The translations under genes were made by a program, and so were the position numbers. 64,000 nt of DNA from Acanthosepion esculentum (Eukaryota; Mollusca; Cephalopoda; Sepiida; Sepiidae), in assembly GCA_964036315.1 (NCBI GenBank), contig OZ038488.1, positions 66,104,642 through 66,168,641 on the forward strand. The letters run 5' to 3'. The notes under the pieces are model-generated. The model was not told the DNA's origin. It worked only from the letters and a program-made list of their open reading frames with translations, and made no database searches. This document shows, in pieces, positions 32,212 through 43,827 of the stretch; the stretch's first letter is position 1, and each line of letters begins with the position of its first letter.

Positions 32212-32290
32212 AAAAATAAATAAACTAACAGAGCATCTACTCAAACCTTTGTTTGAGTAGATGCTCTGTTAGTATATTTATTTATTTTTT
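32212..32290. mobile_element. Short perfect hairpin (MITE-like)
   Basis: A 22-bp perfect inverted repeat (32225-32246 and 32251-32272, 'ctaacagagcatctactcaa' plus two bases) with a 4-nt loop. Pairing extends through 'aataaataaa' on both sides after a 3-nt bulge. Confidence 0.8.
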
Positions 32291-32309
32291 CTTAGATGTA
32301 GCACAGGAC

Positions 32310-32400
32310 TGAAAGTATGGAACTGCCAGTGAGGATCAAACTCACTATTCAGTGATAATTGATCTCACGAGACAAGCTTGCTAACCATTACACCATGTTG
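32310..32400 (-). mobile_element. tRNA-like SINE fragment (family D)
   Basis: Minus strand has 'tggtgtaatggttagcaagc' (good box A) and 'gtgagtttgatcctcac' (box B) about 40 bp apart. No downstream body recognised. Confidence 0.6.
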
Positions 32401-32800
32401 AAGTGCCCAATGTTCATATATATTATGATTGCAGATAATGTATATGAATATATATATATATATTGGTTCATGGATTATATTGCTGAAGGTATCTGTTTTT
32501 ATATATGTATAACATTTCAAAATTCCTGGTAGATCTTCCATTATCATAGTGTGGGATATCTAATAACAAAAGTGATGGAAAGAAAAAGAAAAAGACTCTA
32601 AATGAATTTAGCTAGATATTAAATAAAAAAAAATTAGTTCTAAATTCTAGGCACCCCTCATTCATGCACATGTGTACTTGTACCAACATAACAAATTTAG
32701 TTTGATGAAGTCCTGAAGGACAAAATGTCTCACTAGTAAACTTTTTCTACTTTGTGATACATTTTCCCCATTATTGTTCTTGATATATATATCGTTATCT

Positions 32801-32803
<3 letters not shown>

Positions 32804-32842
<39 letters not shown>
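32804..32842. repeat. (TA)n microsatellite
   Basis: About 19 TA units; a shorter run lies at 32783-32793. Confidence 0.9.
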
Positions 32843-32845
<3 letters not shown>

Positions 32846-33324
32846 TAACTGGTTTAAAATATAATTAAAAGCATTAGTTTCGTTTCATCTTCAAGCGAAT
32901 ACTGGAATAACTTATTTTTAAATTTACTGAGTTTTAAACGCACATATGAATTCATAATTTACTGTTTCCAAGGATACAGAGAAATCCAATCATCCAGACA
33001 GGGGCAGTAGTGTGCTCATTTTTATTAACTATTGTTATATCAATTATGAGTTATGTTCAAAAAAGAGGTTAAGTTTAGGGAGGGTTGGGGTGTAGTTTTC
33101 AATGAATTCTGACATCCATTAAATGCATGTCGTCTGTTTTTTTTATTAATGGCAAAGAGTTAGATGAAACGGAACTAATGCTTTTAATTTAATTATATAA
33201 ATAAATTTAAAGTTTTTAGCTTTCATTTTTGAAACATGGTTATTAGTGTGTAGTGAAAAAAATCATATTTTAAGAATATAATATAAAAGGGTCAAACACT
33301 AATATTCCCTGGTTATATATCTTA

Positions 33325-33342
33325 CTTTCATGTCTGTGCATA

Positions 33343-33410
<68 letters not shown>

Positions 33411-33460
33411 CATACACACATGAAATTATGCACACAGACATGAGAGTAATATATACATGT

Positions 33461-33510
<50 letters not shown>
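33325..33510. repeat. Hairpin with a (TA)n centre, followed by (TG)n
   Basis: 'tttcatgtctgtgcataatt' (33328-33347) pairs with the region 33420-33446 ('gaaattatgcacacagacat'). The (TA)n array 33351-33406 forms the loop. (TG)n follows at 33459-33510. Confidence 0.8.
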
Positions 33511-33512
<2 letters not shown>

Positions 33513-34875
33513 TATTACAATTTGCAGAAGGCCTTCTTAAAGTAAATCTTTCTCTTTTCTATGCCTGTTTTTAATCTCAGCAATAAATCAAATCTGGGTT
33601 AAGTTGATAAACAATCTACTATTGTAGGTCAAGTTAACAACATATCCGAGCCTTTAAGAAATAAATAAATTCAAACTTTATTTCTATTAAGAATAATTAC
33701 AAAACCGTTCATGTTAAACATTAACACTATTAGAAATATTACTCTTTGCTCGTAATATTAGATTCCTTCTGTAGGCATGTGTTTGTAAGTGGGTTAATAT
33801 TTATTTAATCAGTTTTCTCTTTCTTTCATTTGATTTTAGTGTGCATTTCCCTTGTAATGTCAGAATCTCTTTCAGTATTAAAAATATCATAGATACTTTT
33901 TGATATTTTTAGTTAAAGTTAATAGTAACCATCATTCATTAGTTGTTGTTTCCAATTGCAGCAGGTTGCAAAGTTACATGACTTATCTCCACCCCACCCC
34001 ACAACTGTCATGAGCAAGCTTAACAAATGAACAGCTTTACCAAATAACAAAACAACATCTTTTGAAAACAGCAATAACAACAACAAAAAAAGGCTAGCAC
34101 ATGTCTTGAGAAGGGAAATAATGATATAATCAAGATGTTGACATTCCACACTACTTTAAACAAAAGGTTAGGAAAGAAATTCCAGTCAGTACTAGAAAGA
34201 GTGATAACAGTGAACTTGAGAAGCCTATTTTCCTGAAATTTTACTGTTACAATTTAGCATCTGTCATTCATTAATTGGTGACCACAATTATGTTATCCTC
34301 CGTTTTTGTTTTCCTCTACTTCTTTTTCCAGGCATCATAACCTCAAGATACAGTTTAGCAAGCCCTGCATGAGATCTTTTAATGTGTTCAAACATTTTAA
34401 AGGATTTACTATGGATGGTATCAAAGAGTGAGGTAAATTGGTTACATTTCTAAGAATAGGGATCAAGTCTGTGACATCTTAGAGCAGGCTAACCCTAAAT
34501 AACAAAAGCAGTCTTTGAGTTTTAATATCCGGTTTCGCTCAAGGAGGGGTTAATACTAATATCTCATGGGTGGGACTCTAGCTCTTTTATAATCTGCATA
34601 TAGATGGTGTCTTGAGACAACACAGATTAGCCACTCATGAGGATAGCAATGGCTCACAAAAACTAAAATGATGACGACAAATCCTTGTTGGCAATTATTT
34701 GACTTTTTTGTGATAAATATAAAATTTTTCATACATTGTACATTAATGCTTTTGTTTTATGGTATCTGCTCAGTTTTTTTTTTTCAGCCCATCATCTACG
34801 ACTAGAGGCTAGTTTTCTATTAACGTGTCTGCTAAGCTACCATACAAGCTGCTTTGTATGCAGGTGTTAATAATA
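33511..34875. other. Intergenic DNA, nothing recognised
   Basis: No gene, RNA or known repeat family seen. The stretch 34480-34700 is less AT-rich and may be an old repeat. Confidence 0.45.
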
Positions 34876-35425
34876 TATTCTTTTATCATTTCAGCCCAAA
34901 CAAGTTGATAATGCAACTAAGATTCAATGAGTTACTGAAAGTGAAAGAAAATGAGAAGATGTTCGGGAGGTGAAAGGACAATAAAAGAAGAAGATTCAGG
35001 AAGACAGAATTAACATTGCATTTAAACTTTTGAAGATCATAAGTGGCAGGGGAGCAAGAAACCGGAAGAGAGTTCCACAGGTGAGAAAAGAAACTATTGG
35101 AATAGAACTTACAATTACATCTATTTCAACAGTAAATCATTGAAACTTAGTTACCAACCTAGTAGTACACTTAAATTGATGCAGTCAAGTTATCAAGGAG
35201 AAAACCTTATTAGAAAAAACTGACATGAAAATATTTCTAGAAAAGTGACAGAAAGATGTTATATCATGGCAATAAAAAGTGACTGACATTGACATACCAG
35301 GTCAGGACTGATCAATTGGATTTGGGATTCTTCTTTGGATTTTGTCATTAATCTTGAGATATATAGTAGGAGCACAATACCAGATTTGACTGGTAACAAT
35401 ATTCAATGCACAGGTGAATGGTAGA
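34876..35425 (-). mobile_element. LINE 3' end (jockey/CR1-like family), copy 2
   Basis: Minus strand: 'NRCNCKFYSNSF' and 'SHLWNSLPVSC' blocks followed by 'YDLQKFKCNVNS', matching copy 1, with the same 3' UTR blocks ('gaaagtgaaagaaaatgaga', 'aagattcaggaagacag') in shared order. Stops break the frame. Confidence 0.65.
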
Positions 35426-36109
35426 TTTACTATTTGTGTATAAGAAAGGTATAGATTAACCCTTGATTTGCAGTCAAGAAATCACAAATTCATAATATAA
35501 TTTTATACACAAACATTGATATCATTCAAAGGTCAACCTTTGAGATTTGTCCAACACTCTCAGATGGCAGGCTTAATTTATAGTCCAACCTCAGTTTTTT
35601 GAGGGCAATAAAATAATAAACAGGACTTAACAACACACTATTTGACATATAAAACATTTTGTGAAACATCCATTTAAATTTGTGTTTTAATGTGTCCAGT
35701 GGTACAATACTGTAATTTACCATATTTTTTTGATTCATTTGCTTTGTCAGGAGGGGCCACTTTTCTATTTGGGAATATTTTATGAGCACTGAATATTGTC
35801 CGACATATTGGGTTGTCTCAAAAATATGTTCATTTTTAATTAACCATGTTTTGTGAACCTTTTGTAATGTTCTGCATGTTTCCTCTTTTCAGGATCTTAA
35901 CTCTTCTGGAAATTTCCAACTCCTGGTGATTATGTTCTCTTCTGTAGTTTGTATAAATCAAATAAATCAGAATACACCTACAATTTATCATCTTAGAAAT
36001 GATCAAAAGTGATATAAACCTGCTGTAATAACCAAGTGACAAAACTAGCTGTTGTTGATTTTAAAAAGGCTCCAAAAATACACTATTGAAGCATAATGGA
36101 TATAGATGG
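35426..36109. other. Intergenic DNA, nothing recognised
   Basis: AT-rich; one 87-codon open stretch on the minus strand (35789-35526) resembles nothing I know and lacks supporting splice or codon signals. Confidence 0.4.
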
Positions 36110-36350
36110 CAGGTTTCTTGTATCCGAGTATGCCTGTCTGCTAGGACAGCTAACCAATCCCTGTTGCAGATGCCTGCTCAGTTACATTTGTGTTTTGATC
36201 AGCACCCATACAACTCACGTGTTGTTTAAATTGCAACGATACTGAACGGACCTTAATTACAGTTTCTGGTAGAGAGCACATCATCTGGCAAGCTCAACAG
36301 TTGAAACAAGGCCAGCACACTCAAACCCTCAGTCATGATGACCAGTAACT
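36110..36350 (+). repeat. Dispersed repeat R1, copy 2
   Basis: Ordered similarity to 7255-7490, including 'ctggtagagagcacatcatc' versus 'ctggtggagagtgcatagtc' and 'ctcagtcatgatgacc' near the end. Confidence 0.6.
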
Positions 36351-36534
36351 TTGTGTTAGCACAACCATCAATGAACAGTTCCATCTACCCAACTTCACTC
36401 ACAAGGCTTGGGTCAACCCATGATGTGGTTTTCTGGCACTTTACAAAGGCGTTGCATGCTGAGTTTGCCACTAAATAACAAAGAATCTCTGGAAAGCCAT
36501 GATTGCCTGTGTTCTTAGCAGGGATATTCTTCTA

Positions 36535-36985
36535 TGTGCCATGTACCTTCAGTAAATAGGTGACCATGGCTCTCCACAATTCCTGTCCTTTAAGGCTCTT
36601 AATAAATTATGTCTTCTTGATAAACCTTGCTTTGCCATCCACTTACACAAGTTTGCTAGTTAGGTTATGCATTGTTTTCCTCTGCTCTCACTCTGCCTTG
36701 TGAGTATCAAATTTTCCAAGCCCTCTTTCATCATTATATGTATTAGAAATTTCAACTATCTCTTTCTGATGATAAGTATAAGTATCCTTTTTGTTTTCAT
36801 TTTCTCTAAAACTTCATCATTGCCATTGTTTTGTCCATGTTATTCTCAACATCTTCCAGTTGAACTACATTTTTGTTGCTTCAAGTCTCTTCTTCGTTAT
36901 CTGTGAGGAATTGTCCCGTATTCACTGCCATATAGAAGGGCTGATATTGCATAACAGTTCAGTACTCTTTTCTTTGTTTTTAATT
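36535..36985 (-). mobile_element. RTE-like LINE C-terminal fragment, minus strand
   Basis: The minus strand gives 'NCYAISALLYGSEYGT', 'RRLEATKM', 'NWKMLRITWTK', 'ERGLGKFDTH' and the closing 'ELWRAMVTYLLKVHGT'. This is the same order as the plus-strand copy at 15480-15980 and the end of this LINE family. Stops and frameshifts throughout. Confidence 0.75.
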
Positions 36986-37167
36986 AAATTTTTAAAAGGT
37001 AAAATATTTTTTCAAAGATATGTAGTGTAAGATTTTATTATGCAAATCAATGTTTTCACAATAAAATTAGCAATAACCAACTGACTCTGATAAAAGTTTC
37101 AGAATATACTTATATTTATATGATAAATATACCATGTCAGTTTCAACTGTTTTTATTAGAAATATCA

Positions 37168-38460
37168 AAATGTTTGGAAAGTAATTATATATTTCATTAC
37201 TTTGAATTATAAGCAATGGAAGACTGGATCTAAAAATATTAGTTTCCAGGAGACAAATGGGGCCCACCCACAACTAGAATGTTATTATTTAATTTTCACC
37301 ATGAATAAATAATATTTTCAAAAAATACATATCATAAAAAGGGTATAATTAAAATTTTTGTGGAAAAATATGTATTTCATAGTAATTACATTGTATCTGT
37401 ACTGTACATATTACCAAATGTAAATGCAGACTGTTATAATCAAAATTTTTATTTATTTTTTTAATTTTAAGTAATTGGTTAATATTTTTAAATAGTTTAC
37501 TGCATAGTTTACGCATTAACAGATAGTTCAAAAGCACAATAGGTCATTGAATGCAGTCCACCTTATTAAGAGTGATCTTTTGTGTTCACTAAATAATTGT
37601 CCGAATCTACCAATAATTGCTCCTGCATCCAATTTATCTAATAATTCCTTTTCAATGAATACCAACATGTATGATTCAAGATTCTCCTCAGAGAAGGAAT
37701 TTCTTAACTTTGTTTTTATGATGTTTAGCATTGAAAATGTCTTCTCCTATTGGACTTAAGTAACTGATAGTGTGCAGATGATTTTATAAAGTTTGTATTC
37801 ATTTTCATTACTAAAACAGATGTTTGTGTTTGTTTGTTTATTGCATTTTTATTTGATATAAGGGGCCCACTTGCCAGTGAACAAGCTGAGACCCTGGCCA
37901 TTGATTATAAGTCAACTAACCATAGTTGAATGGCAGGAAACTGCATCTAGAATCAGTTTATCATCTCTTCTATCCAACAAGCAGAAATTTGGGTCCCTCA
38001 AGCTTTCATCTGAAAACCAAGTTCTCCACCATCTGCACCAGTCTTTTAAATAGAAATGTCAACCTTTTCATTTTTGTTACAGATGATGAAAAGTGGGTTT
38101 TGCATGTCAACAGAAAGAGAAAAAGACAGTGGTTATCTCAAAATGAAAAACTAGTGTCAACACCATAACCAGGACTGCATCCACAGATGTCTTTGTTTTG
38201 TGTTTAGTGGAATATGAAAAGTGTCTTTCATTACAATCTACTGGAACATGAGAGGACCATCACTGCAAATGTTTATTGCTAGCAACTTGATTGGCTAAAT
38301 GAAGCATTATTTCAAATGTGTCCCACTTTGATAAACAAAAATAGTATTATTATCAAGCATGACAAGGCACATTCTACAAAACAAACCCAAGAAAAAACAA
38401 AATTATTGGGATAGGAAACTTTTCTACTTTCTACATATTCACCAGATTTAAATTGTTAGT
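37168..38460 (+). mobile_element. Mariner-like element (second copy of the 1537-2495 family) broken by a hAT
   Basis: 5' end block 'tgtttggaaagtaattatat' (37172-37191) as in the first copy. After the hAT insertion the element resumes: 'gaatggcaggaaactgcat', then transposase text 'DDEKWVLHVNRKRKRQWL' and 'SQNEKLVSTP' (38075-38165). Degraded frames follow with 'CQQLDWLNEA'-like and 'SPDLN' blocks to about 38450. The 3' end is lost. Confidence 0.75.
37214..37903 (-). mobile_element. hAT transposon remnant with exact 8-bp target duplication
   Basis: Flanked by the direct repeat ATTATAAG (37206-37213 and 37904-37911); ends CAATGG...CCATTG. Inside, on the minus strand, 37740-37528 encodes a hAT C-terminal dimerisation-type piece ('KTFSMLNIIKTKLRNSFSEE', 'ESYMLVFIEKELLDKLD'). 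A 'gggcccac' motif lies near each end. At 690 bp it is far shorter than an autonomous hAT. Confidence 0.85.
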
Positions 38461-38974
38461 TTATAAAGCTTTTGCCATATCCATCCTCTGTGGGAAGTTG
38501 AGGCAATACCAATAAGTTTAATTTCACTTTTTACTGAAATAAAAAAAATCTAAGCTTATAAAATTGGATCTCAGACCATGTAGTAGTGGTTAGCAAATTA
38601 ATCATTATACACCATTTGTGCTAGAGTAAGTTTAGTTATCATTGGATCTCCACTTTTGCAGCCTTGTGTCATACTAAGCTAAGTTTATTTAGTATCTATA
38701 TATTGTAAAAGAGAATGAAAGGAGCTGATTACCGATGGGAAAGTAAGAATGAAACAAGAATAATAAAAGAGGAAAAAATATTCTTGAATGTAATCATTAA
38801 TTATTAATATTTTATTTGCTATATTTATTCACACAGTCAATTTATTATGGAAATGTTGAAATCAGCATACTTCTTATATATTTTTTTCAGTATTTGATGT
38901 ATATAGAAGGTCTATTGGGAAATGACCTAACTGTTTAATGTTCATGATGAAATAGTTTACCTTTTTTTTCCTTT
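38461..38974. other. Intergenic DNA, nothing recognised
   Basis: AT-rich; no repeat family or exon identified. A box B-like 'ggatctccacttttgcag' near 38644 is too weak to call. Confidence 0.4.
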
Positions 38975-39505
38975 TTCTTTTTAATTATATCACCCCAAGC
39001 AAGGCAATAAAGCCACTAAAACACAAGGGGTTACTCAGTGTGAAAGAATATGGAAAAAATAAAAACATTATTAAGGAGAGAGTGCAATAAAAGAACTAGA
39101 ATTAAGAAGACAGAAGATAATAATTAACACTGCATTTAATTTTTTGAAGATGAAATTTGATTAGAAAGCAAAAAGCAGTCAGTTCCACAAGTGAGATGTG
39201 TGAGAGAAGAAACTGTTAGCATAGAACTTACAGTTACATCTAGTCATTTCAATTGTAAAATGATGAAACCTTGCTGCCAATCTAGTACTGCACTTAGACT
39301 TGTAAAGCCAAGGTACTTAGGAGGAAAGCTGATCAGAACAATTACCATGAAAGTATTTATAGAAAAGGCAGAGAGAAACTACATTACAGCAATGGAAAAG
39401 TGACTGAAACTGAAATACCACATTAAGACAGATAACTTTGCATATTCTCCTTTGGATTTTATCAAGAATTTCTAAATATATAGCAGAAGCACCAAACTAG
39501 ATATG
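38975..39505 (-). mobile_element. LINE 3' end (jockey/CR1-like family), copy 3
   Basis: Minus strand: 'CLFYKYFHGNCSDQLSS', 'YKSKCSTRLAARFHHF' and 'TRCNCKFYANSFFSRT', then a 3' UTR with 'caaggcaataaagccactaa' near the T-rich 3' junction at about 38975. Stops present. Confidence 0.7.
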
Positions 39506-41295
39506 ATAGCAATATTCAATTTATAGGTGAATGGTAGACTTATAAATGTTTAAGATAAATTCTGGTTAGAACTTACCTAGGGTTTTCATACTCTTCAGAA
39601 TACTTCCCTTGGGATATCATGCACTTAACTTAGAATCCCTTCCACATTTCAAAACAAATCCTTTTTTAGAATCACTATCTGCTGCCACATTGCATTTTCT
39701 TTAATCTTATATAAATTTGAAACTTCCACCTTTCAACAACAATCTTAGTTTTGGGAAATCCTGAAAATGGAGAGAGACCCACCTGGATTATAAATAGTGC
39801 ATGACAAACCTAGGTGATATTTTGTCAAAAAACTCTGTATTAGAAGTATCAGTCAGCAGGAAGATTTCATTGAGTGGCATCTCCCTGCTGACTGAGTAAC
39901 ACCACAGAAATATTTCTGTGTATGCATGAAGGTCTGCTCTAACTGGTTGTCAAGTTGCATCCAAGCTACACAACTAGTTGTTGAAATATTCAAAATGGTT
40001 GGACACTTTCTAAATAAATTTTATATGTGCTTATAAGAGTGAATAAAAATTTGGATAAATTCCATCCATAGTGTTATAGAGAATGCTGGGTGGGTGAAGG
40101 TGTTCTTCAGCTCCTGTGCTAGATCTGAAAACTAAACAGAACACTAGTCTTCTTGACCCTAGTTTTCTTGGTCCCAGTCTTCTTGCCTCTAGTCTTCTAA
40201 GCTGTACTATTTCTCTAAAATCATTACTGCCATTAATTTTCAAAATAAATCAGAAAATTTCATCTCCCTTTTTTTTCTTTCTTTTCTTTTTTGGAAACAT
40301 TAGCTTCTAAAATTCTTATAAAAAGTCTTATATGCAGAAAATGTCTGTAGATCTCATTTCAGAATATAATTACAAAGGAGCAACAAAAAGAAATGTGTAT
40401 TTAAAATCAAAATAAAACAATGTTTACAGTTGATTCTACTATAAATTATATTACTGTTCATTTCCTATAAAAATGTATTATTGGTAATAATTTTTTTAAT
40501 AAAAATATATTGCTGGTAATTTTACTACAAAAATGTATTGTTGGAAAAATATCTAAAAAATATTCATTTAATAAAAAAATCAGATAACAAAATTATAGAA
40601 TCAGGAATCTTTAAAACTTAACATTGGACTTAACCACCATGACCCTTTAACATCTGGTTTAACCTCTACTTCCACCCTAATTTTTTAATATTTGTCACTG
40701 TGCTTGTATTCATTTCATAAATCCTCTCCGCGATATCCCAAGTGACATAAACAAGTGCTATCCTATTATCGAGTTAGGAAATTTTTATTATTGTAAACAT
40801 TATTTTTAGTGGATACTCATATTTGTGTAGACATTCTGATTATATTTTAAACAGTATTTATTTCACCTACCAGCCTGCCCATGCAAGAAAATTTAAAGAA
40901 AATGTGCCCTCCACATTGCAGGAGAAACCACGTCTGATCTGGCATGCTTTAATTGGTCGGCTACTAAAACCTTCACAATCAAGCAAGGTCCTGTTAGCCT
41001 ATAAAGTATACTCACTCATTCATATTTTACTCATAAGCCCTTATTTTGTATCTGAAATGTAAACAAAGCAATTTCTAAAGAATTAATGGATTTCATTTTT
41101 AATCTAAGGGAAATACAAGAACACTTCAAGGCAAAGAAATGGTTTGAAAACTAGCTGCATGAACATTATTATTAAAGTGATTTTGATCCTTACTGAGTGC
41201 TTCACACTTGTGGTAATTTTACTACAAAAATGTATTTTTGGTAATTTTTTGATAAAAATGTGTTGCTGGTATTTTTACGATAAAAACATTTTGAT
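39506..41295. other. Intergenic DNA with two clusters of a ~28-bp repeat
   Basis: 'ggtaattttactacaaaaat' occurs in short tandem clusters with 'ttgctggta'/'ttattggta' variants at 40460-40550 and again at 41205-41290. The rest shows no gene. Confidence 0.5.
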
Positions 41296-41299
41296 TTGG

Positions 41300-41425
41300 G
41301 AGTTTACTATTTTCCCAGAGCTGGGATGCTAACAGGTGCTTCCACCCTGGGTCAGGGTGAAAATGGGAACAACAATAATTACAACAATAAGAGGTTGTCC
41401 CATTGCTTTTCAAAACCTCCAATGT
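41300..41425 (+). repeat. Dispersed repeat R2, copy 1
   Basis: 'actattttcccagagctggg', 'ctaacaggtgcttccaccct' and 'gggtcagggtgaaa', then 'ttttcaaaacctcc', recur in order at 59108-59220. Confidence 0.7.
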
Positions 41426-42353
41426 CCCGATTTGAGATTTTGCTGCCAGATCTAGTTTATCATATACCTATTCATTCAAGATCAGAAATTTTACATATTC
41501 TTTGAAATAAAACATCAAAAAACATCAAATGAAATTGGCACAGCAAGTAAGAAAAAAAAACAAATTTGTGTTTTCTTGTATTTTTTTAGAAAGAATCATT
41601 GATTTTGAAAATTTTGGACAAAAAAGGTATTCTGCATTAGTTAATAAGAGAGACATTCTTCAGCATTAAAATGCAGGACAGTCTCACATTTTGCAGGATG
41701 GTTGGCAACCCTAGCTCAATATTAAAGAAAGATAGTATCTTGATTTGGCCATCCTAAGTAAATTTTGATTTCTCTGCATTCACAATTAAAAGAATGAGTA
41801 GAACAAGTTTGAAGCAAGAGAAAGAAGTAAAAAATGGTTTTGTAGACTAGAATGTGAACTGGAAAGTCTTGCTTGATAAAAGAAGTATATAAAATTTGGT
41901 CTTTTTTCATTTTTGCTAAGAAAGAGAATATAAGAAACATGTGACAGTCATAAAATTGAGGACAACATTGTCAGCCAGCTTCCTTCCTCAAAAAATAAAA
42001 AATGTCACCATTTTATTTTTAGAAGAAAGATGGCTGACGATGTAGCAGTCAGAACTAATGGGATAGATTGCTGAACTAGAGAGCAGAGGTAACAAAAAAA
42101 AAGAAAACAAAAACAATGGAATTATTTTTTTTTTAAGCTGCTTGTTTAAAGACTGTTTAGGATGTTTCTTTCTATCATTTTTTTATTTTGTTCTTCTGAG
42201 GAGACACAAAAGTCTGTTGTGGATTGAACTATTTTTATATAAGCATTTTCTCTTCTTTCTAAGTTTCATTAAATGTCTTGATATGTTTATGCCTAAACAT
42301 TTTCAAGAAAGTATCTCATTCTCCTCTACCCGTGATACTTTAGAATTATTGAA
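41426..42353. other. Intergenic DNA, nothing recognised
   Basis: No exon, RNA or named repeat seen. Confidence 0.4.
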
Positions 42354-42395
<42 letters not shown>

Positions 42396-43310
42396 GGAGC
42401 CAACAAATTCAAAATGGAGTTTCAAGTCGGTGAAGAAATGCAAGCAAAACATGATCCACCTACTGAAGCTGCAAAAACCTTAAAAAAGGAAGCAAAGGCA
42501 AATGCAATCAACCAGATACAGAAACGATGGCAAGATAAACTTCCTCACGGTCAATATTCTACCCATACCAATGTAGATAAACCCCATCAGTGGCTATGTA
42601 GTGCAGGGTTAAAAGCTGCACAGGACCAATGCTTGCTAACTAGAAATTACCAATCTCACATATTGAAAAATTGTGTTAGCCCAAAATATAGATTCTGTAA
42701 TACATATTCAGGATCAATTGACCATCTTGTATCAGGTTGCATGGTATTGGCACCCACTGAATATAAAACCCAGCGTAACAGAGTGGGCCGATTGAAAAAT
42801 TTGCAACTTTTACGGAAAGGAAATTGCAAGAAATTGGTATGAACACCATCTAGACCCAGTTACAGAGATAGGACCTGTAACAATTTTATGGGACTTTACA
42901 ATACTCATTGACAGAACAATCAAAACTAATTGCCCAGACATTGTGATCAGAGACTGCAAAAACAAAATGTACCTTCTTACTGACATGGCAATCCTTGCAG
43001 ACTGTAATGAAGATTTTCAAAAAAACAATCAAAATACAAAGATCTTGAAATTGAAATCTCCAAAATGTGGTGCATAAAGACATCAACAACTCCAGTTGTA
43101 GTTGGAGCCCTCGGATTGATTGAAAAAGATTCCAATAGACTCATTGAAAGGTTTCCTGGTAGACCATGCATTAAAGAAAAACAAAAATTTCTTCTTCTTC
43201 ATCATCATCATCATTGGGCTCCCTCAAGCTTTTATAAAGCAATGACTTTAATTTTGTAAATGTTATAACTTCTAAATAGTTTCATAAGCTGAAATTATAT
43301 CAATAAAAAA
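42354..43310 (+). mobile_element. LINE with restriction-like endonuclease, C-terminal region (plus strand)
   Basis: After a (GAT)n run (42355-42394, read as poly-Met) an open frame to 42842 carries 'NAINQIQKRWQDKLPHGQ', 'HQWLCSAGLKAAQDQ' and a CCHC-type zinc knuckle 'CNTYSGSIDHLVSGC' (preceded by 'YRFC'). In shifted frames come 'LDPVTEIGPVTILWDF', 'TNCPDIVIRDCKNK' and 'LLTDMA': the P-D...D...K core expected of a PD-(D/E)XK endonuclease as in R2/R4-type LINEs. Then 'TPVVVGALGLIEKDSNRLIE' and 'FPGRPCIKE'. The reverse transcriptase upstream is absent. Truncated and frame-shifted. Confidence 0.75.
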
Positions 43311-43505
43311 AAAAAAAACTATTTATTTGACTTTGCAGGAAGCATAACAAAGGGAAGAATTCAAGTAGATAACATGTTTGATTTTAGTTCAGAATGTTTA
43401 AATCTCAGAAATTTTTATAAAGCAGAGATTTTAATTTTCTAGATGTTATAACTTGTAAATAGCTTCATAAACTGAAATGATATCTATATCGCAAACTCAT
43501 ATTTA
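43225..43505 (+). repeat. Duplicated LINE tail segment
   Basis: About 80 bp at 43225-43305 recur at 43420-43500: 'ttttataaagca', 'gactttaattttgtaaatg' versus 'gattttaattttctagatg', 'ttataacttctaaatag' versus 'ttataacttgtaaatag', then 'cataaactgaaatgatat'. An A12 run (43305-43318) closes the first copy. Confidence 0.75.
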
Positions 43506-43827
43506 TTTGGATTGTTTTATTGTTATAATGCTAGTTATAAAAATATCTTCTTTTTTTCTCTTTTTTTTAATATGGTTTTGTTGAAAGATGTGCTAAGTTG
43601 GTTTGCAATAAATAGCAAAATAGTAGTATTTCTTAAAGAATATTTTTATTGACAAACAGAAAAAGATACTTATTCTAGTGCAATAAGTTTACTTCAATCT
43701 ATGTAAATGTCACTTCATTTCATTAGCCTAGGGGCCCTGAAAGGTCATAATCAGGCCCAGCTTAATGGTTTCTTGAGACATCGAGTAAGGCAAGGTAGTA
43801 AATATGTGCATTTTGTTTGCACTAATT

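Noticed and set aside
42354..42842. A protein starting with 14 methionines
   Set aside because: The Met run is a (GAT)n microsatellite read in one frame; the following text is a truncated LINE, not a host gene.
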